A stretch of DNA of 64,000 nt from contig JAHLTZ010000011.1 of the NCBI GenBank assembly GCA_025786725.1, positions 372,001-436,000 on the forward strand. Direction: 5' to 3'. Each line of letters opens with the position of its first letter. Within the stretch, counting starts at the first letter, position 1. Source of the DNA: Syncephalis fuscata (lineage: Eukaryota > Zoopagomycota > Zoopagomycetes > Zoopagales > Piptocephalidaceae). A model generated the notes under the pieces. It did no database searches and was not told the DNA's origin. It worked only from the letters and a program-made list of their open reading frames with translations. Below, one piece after another: positions 1 through 10,713 of the stretch. Made by a program: the position numbers and the translations under genes.

Positions 1-1069
1 AAAAACACGTTTAATTATCCTGCAATTCATTTTTATTATATAAAATAAAATTGTTACAGGGCCAGTGATTGTTATTAAATAATACACGTTGTATCCATGG
101 CCAAAAGAAACAACATTGCTTGTATAAAAATAGAATTTAAAAAGATAAACAAATCCAGCATAGTAGTTTCATAACAGCCAGTGCTATGACTGCTAGAAAT
201 AGTAAACGTATTCCGATGTGCCACGCCATGACATTATTGTGTTGTTTTCCGTTAATATATATGGAATAAAAACGATCTACAAACTTGCAAATATTTTTTT
301 ACTAAATTTTATTTTATTTTATAAATTGACGTGAAACAACGGTGTACTTGTAGCATAGGTCAGTTGCCTATTCCATCTAACTTTTGATACTGAGCTTACA
401 CACTGAGTGACAACACATTAACATTCCGTTTTAAATAAATTATTAGCTGAATTACTTATATACATTAACTAATAACTACCAATGTTTACTATGTTATAGG
501 GTGTTCTTGTATATAAATAGTAAAATTATTTGACACTGTTTATATTTATAGACAATTCATATGGCTCTATTAGATACTTTAATATAGTACTAGTAAGATA
601 TTGTAACAAAAAGGCGTAGACCTTACACTACGCCCATTTTCTTCTCCTTGATCTGACAGATCTTATTCCTTAATGCCTTAACATCCAAGGTTCTTCCTAC
701 GTCTTATCTCTTTTATTTTATTTTCTTCTCGTTTTCTTTTTTCTAAATATCAGACCTATGTGGCAGGCTAATATTTTAGATCATGCATCTATAAAAGAGC
801 GCATATTATTGTTCACCTAATAAACATATGATATGTTGGTGTTATTTAATATTATAATACAACTTTATAGAAAAACGGTTTATTAACCATTGAATGTGAT
901 TTAGCGGTCAAATGACAATGTGAATTAGCATCATTATATCTAGCAGCTGTGATCGCATAATAATAACAAATTAATACACAGCCATTGTGGCTAAAGCAGT
1001 GAATCTATCTATTTATTTTTTACTTATGGCCCTGTTTATCCACATTCGGTTTATACAACGGAGCATCTA
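1..1069. other. AT-rich intergenic/flanking sequence
   Basis: No reading frame with convincing protein character was found on either strand. The sequence is AT-rich with short homopolymers. The last part is the presumed promoter and leader of the ALG13 gene. Confidence 0.5.
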
Positions 1070-1854
1070 ATGAGTATGCTCTAAGTGCAGGTAGCCGCTC
1101 CATCTTTGTTACGGTAGGCTCAACGGGCTTTGACGCGTTAGTGCGTACCGTCACGTCGGCGCCATTCCTGCACGCTGCAGTACGCGCTGGTTACCAACGG
1201 CTTACTGTACAGTATGGCCGCAGTAAACCAACATTCACAACAGCACTGTCTAGTAATAGTTCAAACAACGCGCTACACTATCATTACAACCCAGTTACTG
1301 ATGAAACACTAATCCAATGGGTAGAAAAAGAATATGATAGCAGTAATAAAACAGAGTATGAGTTGACAATTGTCATCTCAGATACGACTATCGACCATCT
1401 CTGGCTGGCGATTTACGAATGGCCGATCTAGTGATCAGCCATGCTGGTTAGTTCATGATGAATATTGCCATAGCAGCAGTGATGTTAGTTATTGAAAATA
1501 TGATTAACTGGATAACTAGGTTCAGGGTCTATTTTGGAAACATTACGCTGGAATAAGCCCCTTATTGTCGTAGCCAACACCGACTTGATGGATAATCATC
1601 AGGCGGAACTGGCAGTTGCTCTTCATAAAGAGGATTATTTGGTTGCAGCAGAATGCGAGTAAGTACTGCTGTGCATGGTTGTGTATTTTTGCCACACGTA
1701 TACTTGGTCTTACTCTATCTATAGTGAATTAATTACCGCACTAAATGAGCAACGACACATGGGACTTGTGCCATTTCCGGCCCAGGCTCCTGAGCGATTT
1801 AGCTCTATTCTTGAAGGTGTTATTCAGTTCCCTGAATCTAAAAAACAGCAATAA
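1070..1854 (+). CDS. ALG13: UDP-N-acetylglucosamine transferase catalytic subunit ALG13
   Basis: This is the catalytic half of the ALG13/ALG14 enzyme, which adds the second GlcNAc to dolichol-PP-GlcNAc at the cytosolic face of the ER in N-glycan synthesis. Visible motifs are [13 protein letters not shown] near the N terminus, QYGR, and [16 protein letters not shown] followed by [16 protein letters not shown], which is the GT28 C-terminal signature seen in yeast Alg13. Three exons are clear: up to 1446, 1520-1658 and 1725-1854, joining in phase to the TAA at 1852-1854. Length (about 190 aa) fits the family. The start is uncertain: ATG at 1070 or 1076 is out of frame with the body unless one base is missing or 1074-1090 is removed as a tiny GT-AG intron. 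Confidence 0.88.
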
Positions 1855-2648
1855 AGCTAAATGTGTATAACATGTTTAAATTTGAATTAATAAATAGCAG
1901 AATTTAAAACGCGCTTGCATGTTGTATCGTTGTTTTGAATAATTAAAATTAAAATGCTTGAATTATTATTCAAACATATGCTCAATTTTAATATATTGCA
2001 TCATTAATGTCCGGTAAAATAGTATAGTGCTTGCATGTTAGCCGTTTTTTCCCAATACAATGTTTCGTATAATATCCAGTAAATCTATATATTATTGCTT
2101 TAAAATAGCTCTATTCCGTTGTTATTAAAATAACCAGTTAGTAAAACAAGGAGAATAAATGGAACGTACATCCGTGACAAATACAGTTTGATAATCCGGT
2201 AATACTTGTCCAAGTCCTTAATAAACTAAAAAAGTGAGTGGTTTGTATACCTGTTTGTGGCGGAAGGCTGCCTCTTAACGGGTGGGGTCGTGCGCTGTTG
2301 TATGGTTGGTCTTTGTGGGGGGGTTGTGGTCTGTGGAGTGACTTGTTTGGACAATACTGCGTGACCATTGCTACACGGCCATTGCTACATGACTTATAAA
2401 AGCACCCGATATAGAAGCAGTACGTTTAGACAACCACATAGCTTTTAATATTGCCTTTTTATTGTGCATTCGCATTAGTTTACCGCTGGTCGACCGTTTA
2501 CCAAATAGCCGCTTAGTGCTCCATCATTCCGCTTTACTCGCATTAATACTCAAATTTACTAATAATAACACAACTTCTATCTGGCATTCGATTAATCGCT
2601 GCATTTAATATTTACATCGTAATCAGCATCACATTGTAACACATCCAA
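1855..2648 (+). promoter_or_regulatory. Intergenic region with tyrosinase promoter
   Basis: No gene is visible. A GT/GGG-rich patch lies at about 2260-2345. A repeated element (ccattgctaca, twice between 2365 and 2389) precedes a good TATA box (TATAAAAG, 2395-2402), about 250 bp before the tyrosinase ATG. That distance implies a long leader or a leader intron. Confidence 0.45.
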
Positions 2649-4370
2649 ATGCGGTTTTCTCGCTTCTTAACAGCAACATTAGCGGTTGCTACATGTCTAT
2701 TTGCCGGTGTTGACGCTGGCATCCCATCAGTCGATGCTCAAGGATGTAGCATCCGTGTGCGACAGGATATTAAAAGGCTGAACCGGCAACAGTTGGATGC
2801 TTTTTTCAGCGCTCTTCGCACTCTAGTATCATTACCACGTCCAAACAGCTACGATGCGTTTGCTAATCTACACCCCAATACCAGACCAGAGCCCATGGTA
2901 CGGCATGGTTTTTACCTTGGCATCGCTTGTTTATCCGATCATTTGAATACCAATTACAACGCATCGATCCTAGTGTGATGCTTCCTTATTGGGTAAGTTC
3001 TATTTATTGCAGTTACCATTTTATTGATTCAATATTAATGTATTATTGTTTATGGTTTATTATAGGATTGGTCGGTTACTTCACAAGCACCCGACAATGA
3101 TATCATTTTTTCACCAACCTGGTTTGGCGGCAATGGCCGTAAGAGCGATGGTTGCGTCATGGATGGTCAACTTGCAAGATGGCGAACACATTTTCCTCAG
3201 CCTTACTGTCTTCAGCGACGTTTTAATGGCGGGTCCCGTCTAGGTTCCTTCTACTCGCCTGAGGCACTTAGAATAGTTGCCGATGAAGCGGCAAACTATG
3301 CCGAGTTTAATGCGAGACTTGAATCTCCCGCGCACAATCTTGTCCATATTAATATTGGCGGTCATATGGTTACGTCCTATAGTCCCAATGATCCAATTTT
3401 CTATATCCATCACTCGTTTATTGATATGCAATGGGCGCTGTGGCAAGCACGTAGTTCTCGAAATGCTAGAGACTATGGTGGCCGTAACGCCGATAACTCA
3501 CCTGCTAACATTAACGATGTGCTTACTCCGTTTAATGTACGCGTTGGTGATATTATGGACACTCGCAGTCTCTGCTACGTCTATGACAGACTAGCCAATC
3601 TCAATGAAAACAATAATAGCCGATTCAGTCGTCGAGGTCTATTGGACCATAGCTTGTTTGGTATTAGCACCGGCATCAGCACCGGCATCAGCAATAGCAT
3701 CGGTGCTAATGTGGGCGCCAGCATCGGCAGTAGCCTCAAGGCTAGCATCGGTGTTAGCATTGGCCACACTATACATGACATTGTATCGTCCTTTGTAGAG
3801 CACAAACTAATTAAATGGAAGACAAAAGGGCAGCGCTCTAGCAAGCAGGACATTGACGAGATTTATCAGCACAAAGAAGAACGACAGGCGGATGATCTTG
3901 AAGAGACTGATCGCAAGCATATCATTAGTCTTCGTACTTGCACACCGCTTAGAGAGGAAATTATCCGTCGACAAAATCTCAACGGCACGCTTATTCGTGA
4001 AACAGAGACCATGTTACGAGAGCTAGTTATTCGTCTTAATAAGCAGCCAGGCTATATCTCACCTGCTGCTATAATCAATAATCAAGAACTACTGACGGTT
4101 GTTGCAGCCGAACAGTCCACCGTTTACGTTGCAAGAGGCAATACCCAGGTGCCTGTTAGCGTGCCTCGCGCCGAAAATGGACAAGTTAATGTAACGGCAT
4201 TGGTTACGGCTGCTAATACCAAGTTGGCGGCACTTGACGAAATGAAGCAACAAGAATTGTCCGGCACCAATTCAACCGATGTCTATACTTACTCCGATTC
4301 AAGCACTGTTCCTATCGATCTTGATAACGTGTATTCTGTCATCCTTCTACTGGTTCCTCAGCTTAATTGA
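2649..4370 (+). CDS. Secreted tyrosinase (type-3 copper monooxygenase)
   Basis: Tyrosinases oxidise phenols and catechols to quinones, for example in melanin synthesis. Residues 1-23 form a signal peptide. The copper A site reads YDAFANLH, then HGTAWFLPWHRLF; copper B reads HNLVHINIGGHM and DPIFYIHHSFIDMQW, so all copper-ligand histidine regions are present. One intron (2993-3065) splits PYW from DWSV. A one-base shift is needed in the C run at 2873-2876 to link the signal-peptide frame to the copper A frame; everything downstream is intact, which suggests a sequence error. After the catalytic domain lies a Gly/Ser/Ile-rich segment with ISTG and ASIG repeats (about 3660-3780), then a charged C-terminal region of unknown role. 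Stop TGA at 4368-4370. Confidence 0.9.
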
Positions 4371-5847
4371 ATACTACTTCAATTGAATTCAATAATCTTT
4401 ATCCCATCAGCTAATAACATCGAGTATCTAATTCCAGCGTTTGTTTGATAAGTACAGTAATGCAACGATTGTCTTTCCTTTATCTTTTTTCTTAATTTTG
4501 ACACATACTTGATCACACACTACTACATCATCGCGTAACAGTAAATTTTCATATTTAATTACATTAATTTATTATGTGTCTATGTATAATTGCGCAAAAC
4601 AGTGTAACTAAAAATATGGAGTGCTAATCACATTAATCTATATTTCCAGCAATGGCTATATTAAAATATAGGAGTATTGTACCTTGACTTTTACATTTTT
4701 TATTTACTCATTTCATCCCTTGACACTTAAACACAATTAAGCACCATCCATCACTATAACATGTATATATTGCATTCAACATTAGCTAATTCATGCGTAA
4801 TTACAATACAATAATGTAACTAATTATTATTTTATTATTGCTTTAATATAATATTGTCATTATAATATTGATTGTTCAAATGCCATTTATTTAGTCAGAT
4901 TGGCTATAGGGAAAATGGCTGTTTAATAAACGACTTTATAATAATTATATTAATATTGATCTTACATTACAAATATACCCAACATGCAACAGTAGAATAT
5001 TAGAAAATATAAGAATCATTCAGATGCAATAACAACAAATGCAGAATGACATGGAATCGCAATCATATGGCTTCTATTAATATTCAATCATCTTTTTACA
5101 CATAGCCAGTAACAACAATGATCGACCTCAAATATTTCAAAAAACTCAAATAGTGTGTTACACTCTTTATTTAAATGTTTAATATTATTGATACAATGTT
5201 CTGTTACATTTAATTAATTTCATTCTATGGAAATGATAATGGACAATAATATTATGTTAATATTTATTGTGAATAATGATTTAAACACAAATCAACTATT
5301 CAAATTATTACAATTGATTGCGTAAAAAGATTTACGTGCTGAATGACGGGAGGCAAATAATAGTCAGTCAATTAAAGTATCAAGTGAAAACAAAAAGTGC
5401 AATAGAGTGAGTTCAAATGACAAATATAATTTAAATATAAATCAATTTAATTGATTTGTCAATTATTCAAGTCTTTATAGTTAATCTTGTAAAATAGCGG
5501 GTTATTTGGCATTTTTGACAAATTAATGTTTAGCTAATAAAAGAAATATAAATAAAAGTTACTTTTGTTGTAATTTACTACGTTTATGCAATAAAAATAG
5601 TAATTACATTAATTTAAGAATTGGTCAAGATAGTCAGGGATTGAAAAAGCTTAAATGTTTTATTGATAATATTTGATGTCTTCTTATATAGTGTTTTCTA
5701 TGTAATGCCATATCAGCACTTGGAACATTTAGTAAGTGAATTTTGGATTTTATAGTATAAAAACTGTATAACCATAATAATTATATTTTATGACACACTT
5801 TTAAAAAGCTGTACAGTATGAATAATTATTTATATATAATTAAATAG
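4371..5847. other. AT-rich intergenic region
   Basis: No supported gene. Very AT-rich. It contains the left copy of the direct repeat that brackets the Fanzor relic (5167-5335). No N-terminal Fanzor coding could be recognised here. Confidence 0.5.
5167..5335 (+). repeat. Left copy of ~170-bp diverged direct repeat
   Basis: Shares an ordered series of blocks with 6373-6548: ttatttaaatgttta, atacaatgttct, ttacatttaattaatt, taatatttattgt, and gcgtaaaa followed by gatttac. Both copies face the same way and bracket the Fanzor-like relic. It is not a simple AT repeat because the blocks are distinct and collinear. Confidence 0.75.
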
Positions 5848-6350
5848 TGATCCACCAAGAGAGAAAGAAGGATGGTGTCCAGCAAGGTTACAAACAACTG
5901 ACAAAATGCCACTTATTGTATTTGGCGATGCAATGTTTGGCAAGCAGAACAATGTAGACAAGGGCCATCGATCTGCTGTTGTCAACAAGTGCTGGCAAAT
6001 GTTGAAACGACGAGAGCGTCGTGGAGATCTTGTTGCCATTAAAATTGATGAATATCTTTCTTTTCAGATAAGTATTTAATGTAATAATTATTTTATTTAA
6101 CAATTTAATAAATTTGTCATGTCTGTAAGGAAAGAAGTCTAATAGAAAAGATTGCTGTAAATAGTCATACCCACCACATCACCTTAGTTGCCAAAACTAC
6201 CAGGTGGTGTGGAATCGGGATGTCATGGCAAGCGAAAATCTTTTTCACACTGCCGAATCAATCTGGGATGGAAATGGCAGACCAGCTGAGTTTGCCAGAC
6301 CATCTCAGGCCAGTATAATCATCGCAGAGAACGCGGGTTTGTCTCAATGA
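5848..6350 (+). pseudogene. Fanzor (eukaryotic TnpB-like RNA-guided nuclease) C-terminal relic
   Basis: Two collinear segments match the C-terminal half of Fanzor/TnpB proteins. The first (from about 5848 to 6069) reads PLIVFGDAMFG and then KIDEYLS, resembling the RuvC-II region that precedes the zinc ribbon. The second (about 6190-6350) reads CQNYQVVWNRDV, MASENLFH and NGRPAEF; the NRDVxAxxN block is the RuvC-III signature of the family. The N-terminal two thirds are missing. At the expected exon end the sequence is CAG followed by ATAAGT, which looks like a GTAAGT donor damaged by G to A, and the zinc-ribbon cysteines are largely lost. A dead fragment is the best reading. Family assignment rests on motifs only. 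Confidence 0.62.
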
Positions 6351-6372
6351 CTTTTCAGATATCGAAAGTAAG

Positions 6373-6548
6373 TTTTATTTAAATGTTTAAAATAGCAAGT
6401 ACTAATACAATGTTCTATTACATTTAATTAATTATATTTTATAGAAACAATAATGTTACTATATTGGATTAATATTTATTGTAAATAATCATTTCAACAC
6501 AAATTAATCCAATCAATTCATTACAATCAGTTGCGTAAAATGATTTAC
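6373..6548 (+). repeat. Right copy of ~170-bp diverged direct repeat
   Basis: Partner of 5167-5335, begins 23 bp after the relic's stop codon. Same block order and orientation, with scattered substitutions and small indels. Confidence 0.75.
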
Positions 6549-6799
6549 TGCCCTGGAGGATAGTTTTCAACTATTTCGCTTTTTTGTTCATTACTGGCAT
6601 ATTCAACATAGCACACAAAGCCACTATAGTAGTGGCAAACTAATTAAAGCAATAATATTATTTTAGCGTGCTTAAACGTAAGCTCAGCATTCCGCAACAA
6701 AAATATGCGTTTTTGTCATTAAGAAAATAGGTGATAGCGCTATTTATGTTGACCCGACTAGTTTATTAATAGTATAAAAATTGAATGATATAACCAACA

Positions 6800-7767
6800 A
6801 TGTCTATTGACGCAACACAATCCGACACACACCAAGCTATTGTATGGCTTATGGCGCGCATTTCTGAAAAAGAGGCACAGCTAAACAGACTTGAACAACG
6901 ACTTGGCGATTTGCAAAATCGATATGAATATCTAGAGCAGGATAATCAAGCGCTTCGACAACAATTAACTGTGCTGTCTACTCAATTTGGCGTAAATATG
7001 CCTGGACCTACGAACAATACCAATTCACTACCTACTACTCCTATTGACGATCAACTATGTCGTCAAAACAACACACCTATTGCTTCCACACAGCACCAAC
7101 CAGCGGCCATGCCACTGCCACATAATGCAATGGCACTGCCAATGCCATTGCAACCAGCACACATTAATTCTTCTCCCCATGCACAAGACCAGCGCCATAA
7201 CGGTCAACATACAACAGATACAATCCAAACTAATCCAAATATCCTACAAAGCGTACAGAATCTAAGTCGGGTGGAGTTGCCCACTGCTATTCCTATTGAA
7301 AATTTGCCAAAAACAACATCAGCGCCTACTCCCTGGAGAAAATACGGATTAGATAAAAATGCTTATATTCTTATACGGGTAGGATATTAGCAATAATAAT
7401 AATAATAATAATAAATTATATTAACATCGTGTGTTACCTTCAATAGGATTATTTGCGTGGTACATTACGACAAGTATTAAAAGACGATGGCGAAATTAAT
7501 GGATGTCGATTTCATGCTACAGCACGTCTAGGCGATTCAATTAATATTGAGTTTCGGCAAGCAGTATCCCAACACATTCTCACATTAGGAGAGCTGACAG
7601 GTATAGATTTATCAATGAATACAGTGGGAAAACGAGTAGCCGTTTATTTACAAAATTATAAATCAGAATCAAAGAAAACACCCTCAGAGCTGATACGGGA
7701 TCGACACAACAAACGGCTAAGAAGTCAACAGCGCCGCAAAGAGGTGAGACGTGCAGTAATACGATAA
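6800..7767 (+). CDS. Coiled-coil protein with conserved-looking basic C-terminal domain
   Basis: Two exons, 6800-7378 and 7447-7767, joined across a 68-nt intron containing an (AAT)n run. Residues about 10-65 form a coiled coil rich in E, Q, L and R. A low-complexity Pro/Gln/His linker follows. The C-terminal 120 residues look folded: KYGLDKNAYILIR, DYLRGTLRQVLKDDGEING, HILTLGELTGID, ending in a strongly basic tail (RDRHNKRLRSQQRRKEVRRA). I do not recognise the family. The basic tail suggests nucleic-acid binding or nuclear location, which is inference. Start is the first ATG of an uninterrupted frame. Confidence 0.72.
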
Positions 7768-8440
7768 ATATATGATAAACAAAGTTAGCTAATGCGATGT
7801 TTAGGCGAAGCGACAGTAGTAGTAATAGTAGTAATAGTAATAATAGTGTAATGATATGTATTGTACCAATAAATAGTTGGTACATTCATTATACAGATGT
7901 AATATTTTTATTATTGCTATTACAATAATAAATGTGTATTATTGTAGCTTCATTTTAAATTTTAATCTTAAGAACTTGTAAAATTTACCATTTATTTATT
8001 TATTATGCTAACCATTTAATATACTGCTTATTTTAGCATTATTAGACGATTTACTGACAAATAATGTAATTAAGACTGAATAGCTACATTTAATAATATT
8101 CGTAACTGAACTACACGTTTGTTTTATTGAACACGGAACTGGTGGTGGGCAACATCATTGCTTAAAATAGCAATAAATCTTTTGACAATATGAAATCGTG
8201 CATTAGTAATTTATATGCTATTTGTATATTATTTTTCTTTTGTCTGACATATGTATGTATGAATAATAAATAGTATAGTAATAGAATTAATGCTAGTTAC
8301 TAATTTTTTAAAACTGATTACTTTTAATTTTAAATAGAAAATAGAACGTGACATGCAATAAGTGTAACCAGGTAATAGCCGAATAATATCGGAATTAAAA
8401 ATAATATTACAATTGAAATTTCTAAGCCGTTTGTGACATG
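7768..8440. other. AT-rich intergenic region with dispersed-repeat copy
   Basis: No supported gene. It contains trinucleotide runs near 7800-7850 and one copy of a short dispersed repeat (8106-8160). Confidence 0.5.
8106..8160 (+). repeat. Dispersed repeat, copy 1
   Basis: The core (gaactacac, tattgaacacggaactggtgg) closely resembles 10190-10245 and 48416-48472, and the reverse complement of 10600-10625. It is a small interspersed family, probably non-autonomous transposon ends. Confidence 0.65.
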
Positions 8441-10075
8441 CTATGTAGCCTGTTGCCATGATGTAGCATCTTCATGGCGTAAATAACGCCACGCTTTCGA
8501 TGGCAATGGCATATCAGTCAGTGCGTCCAAGGCAAGAATTCTCCGCTCCGCTCGATAGGCACCGGGCGCGTCGCGCTCTTTTGTAACGAGCACAGTACCA
8601 TCTCGCTTTACAACTAAACCGCGCGCTCTTAGCCACAGAAGGAAAAAGCGAGGATCTTTTGATGGTGTGAACGTGGTTGGCATTAATCGATGGCGGTAGG
8701 CATGATTGTAGATATGAAGTAAATGAGTAGCCTGTGTTTCACTGTTTACCGGTAGTAACAGCTGGAGCCGACCACGTAGCTCAGCTGGTGATAGGCTTGC
8801 AAAAGTCATGTCATTTGGAGCACGTCTTACTTGAAGATAAGCTTGCTGATTTGGTTGAACGACAGCAAGCCATTCTTTCTGCTGCTGTCGGTCGGCAAGA
8901 ATGCGTTCTTTTTGCTCAGGCTCCATATCAGCCATTGCGGCTGCAGATTCATCGTCATCGTCATCGTCATTTTCTTGCGATTTCTGTTGCGGCTCCATAC
9001 TCACAAGTCGATGCGAACTTTTAGCATGACCAATAAACCGATTAAAATCAGCAAGAATCAACGGCTCCGGTGTTGACCCACTTTGGGCCAACGCAACGTA
9101 TTCTCCGTCAAATAGCGTTTTAGCCAGCTCCAGCGGTACATACAAACAAGTCCCGAGTTTTTCCAGCTTTCGAATATAGCGACGGCGTGCTCGAGCCAAT
9201 ATAGGCGATACATGCTGTAATGAACAGTTGTCGCCCATGTCGCATACACCTGCTCTGAATCGAAAGCATAATGGAACACGACTTGGTCGCATTGCACGCG
9301 TATGTAAATAGCAGCACACTGGGTCGCTACAAACAATATTCATAAAATAGCATCTACATATCAACGCGCGTGGAATTAACTGTAATTCGTCAGTAATAAT
9401 TGGCAATGCGTCCGAACTACGCAACAAGTCTGGATCTTGCGGGTGTGCAACTGATAATTCGGCAGCAGCCATTAGACGTGCAAGCGGGTCCTCTTTGTCT
9501 GGCTGCGCTTGAGGTGATTTTAACTGTTCGTGCCCAGGCTTAGGCATTGATGGATGATATGGATCTTGTTGCATTCCCGTTTAATGTTTTGAGATAAATC
9601 AATTGCTTGGGCGGATAGCGATGCTGAAGGCATATGGATCATATTCTTTGTAAAATATTCGCCAGATCGAAATCGATTAAGCATGGCTAATAGACTAAGT
9701 GCCATTGATAGATCAGTAAGACGTAGACACGATATTATCGTAAAGGCTTACTTACGCTGAATGTTCGCGTGGCTCACCCAAAGCAAGCCAGGACCGCTCT
9801 GGACGCGCCACATTCGCGTCCATGGAGCATATATCCGATATGACCGATAGAAGACGTATCAACTCAACGCGGCGTTGCGGAAAGATATCATTGTACAAAA
9901 GAATGAATTGGTCTATAGTCATGCGAAGAAGAGCACCGTTTGATGCTTTGGCTTGAGTAAGAAAATAGCCATAACTACAATGAATATTCTCTACCAATTC
10001 GTCATCATCGTCAATAAACAGATTGTCAGGCGAGACGGCAGCCGTTGTAGCCGTATAATTATTACCGGAAAACAT
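8441..10075 (-). CDS. CCCH-type zinc-finger protein
   Basis: The main exon (9574 to 8441) carries two CCCH-like fingers: CRCYFMNIVC with SDPVCCYLH, then CFRFRAGVC with DMGDNCSLQH (C-x7-C-x5-C-x3-H). Such fingers usually bind RNA. An acidic run of about eight residues (DDDDDDDE) and an acidic/Gln-rich segment follow, then a C-terminal domain ending in WRYLRHEDATSWQQ. Upstream, an exon from 10075 splices at about 9757 (donor GTAAGTAAG) into a second exon that runs to about 9580, where the frame must move by one base (GGG run at 9576-9578) to enter the zinc-finger frame. Whether both parts form one protein, or the gene starts at 9574, is undecided. Confidence 0.72.
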
Positions 10076-10713
10076 GTTAAAAGATAAAAATGTGGTAAAT
10101 AATAATGATATCGTTTGTTGTTGTTACAGTCTATTATTAATTTATTATTAATTGGTGGTCAATAGCTTTATTTGTTAACATTCGCGTAATTGAACTAAAC
10201 ATTTGTTCTATTGAACATGATGATGGGTGATGAATGACATCAATCATCAAATACTCAGCATTGTAGATTTATTATTCAGTATGTATATATCCACCATCTA
10301 TTCATATCATTCCCATTCTATTCCACGCTACTATATATCATTCTATTCAATATAGCCTTCAACAAATTCTACTTAGTTTACTTATTGCATTATATACACG
10401 GCAACTTCAATGCATCTATTCGTATATTTTCCGTTGTATACTCATTAATTTATAACTATATAGCTTAATGAATTTAATAAGCAAATTCTACTAATGTATA
10501 TATTGAATAAGATTTATTCCGTATATTATAGAGGAATATAAGATATATACATACTAAATAAGAAATCTATAATAACGAGTATTTTAATTATTAATAAAAC
10601 TCACCACCTATCATCATGTTCAATAAATTAAATATCATTAAATTTAGTCATTTGACCATTAAATCACAGTAAATGTTAATAATAAATAATTTATTTAATA
10701 ATAATAATAAACA
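10076..10713. other. AT-rich intergenic region with inverted-repeat element
   Basis: No coding potential. It contains the MITE-like structure at 10190-10650. Confidence 0.5.
10190..10650. mobile_element. MITE-like element with terminal inverted repeats
   Basis: The left arm contains attgaacatgatgatgggtg (near 10210-10235); the right arm contains its near-perfect reverse complement, caccacctatcatcatgttc, near 10602-10622. The interior, about 400 bp, is AT-rich and non-coding. The left arm also matches the dispersed repeat at 8106 and 48416. Size, symmetry and lack of coding fit a miniature inverted-repeat transposon. Exact ends and target duplication were not resolved. Confidence 0.55.

Noticed and set aside
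2138-2368. Minus-strand frame upstream of tyrosinase
   Set aside because: Low-complexity, lies in the promoter with the TATA box, and shows no domain or splice context.
3240-3853. Several overlapping frames in other phases of tyrosinase
   Set aside because: They are shadows of the tyrosinase frame, including apparent Leu/Met/Pro repeats that come from the antisense of its Gly/Ser/Ile segment.
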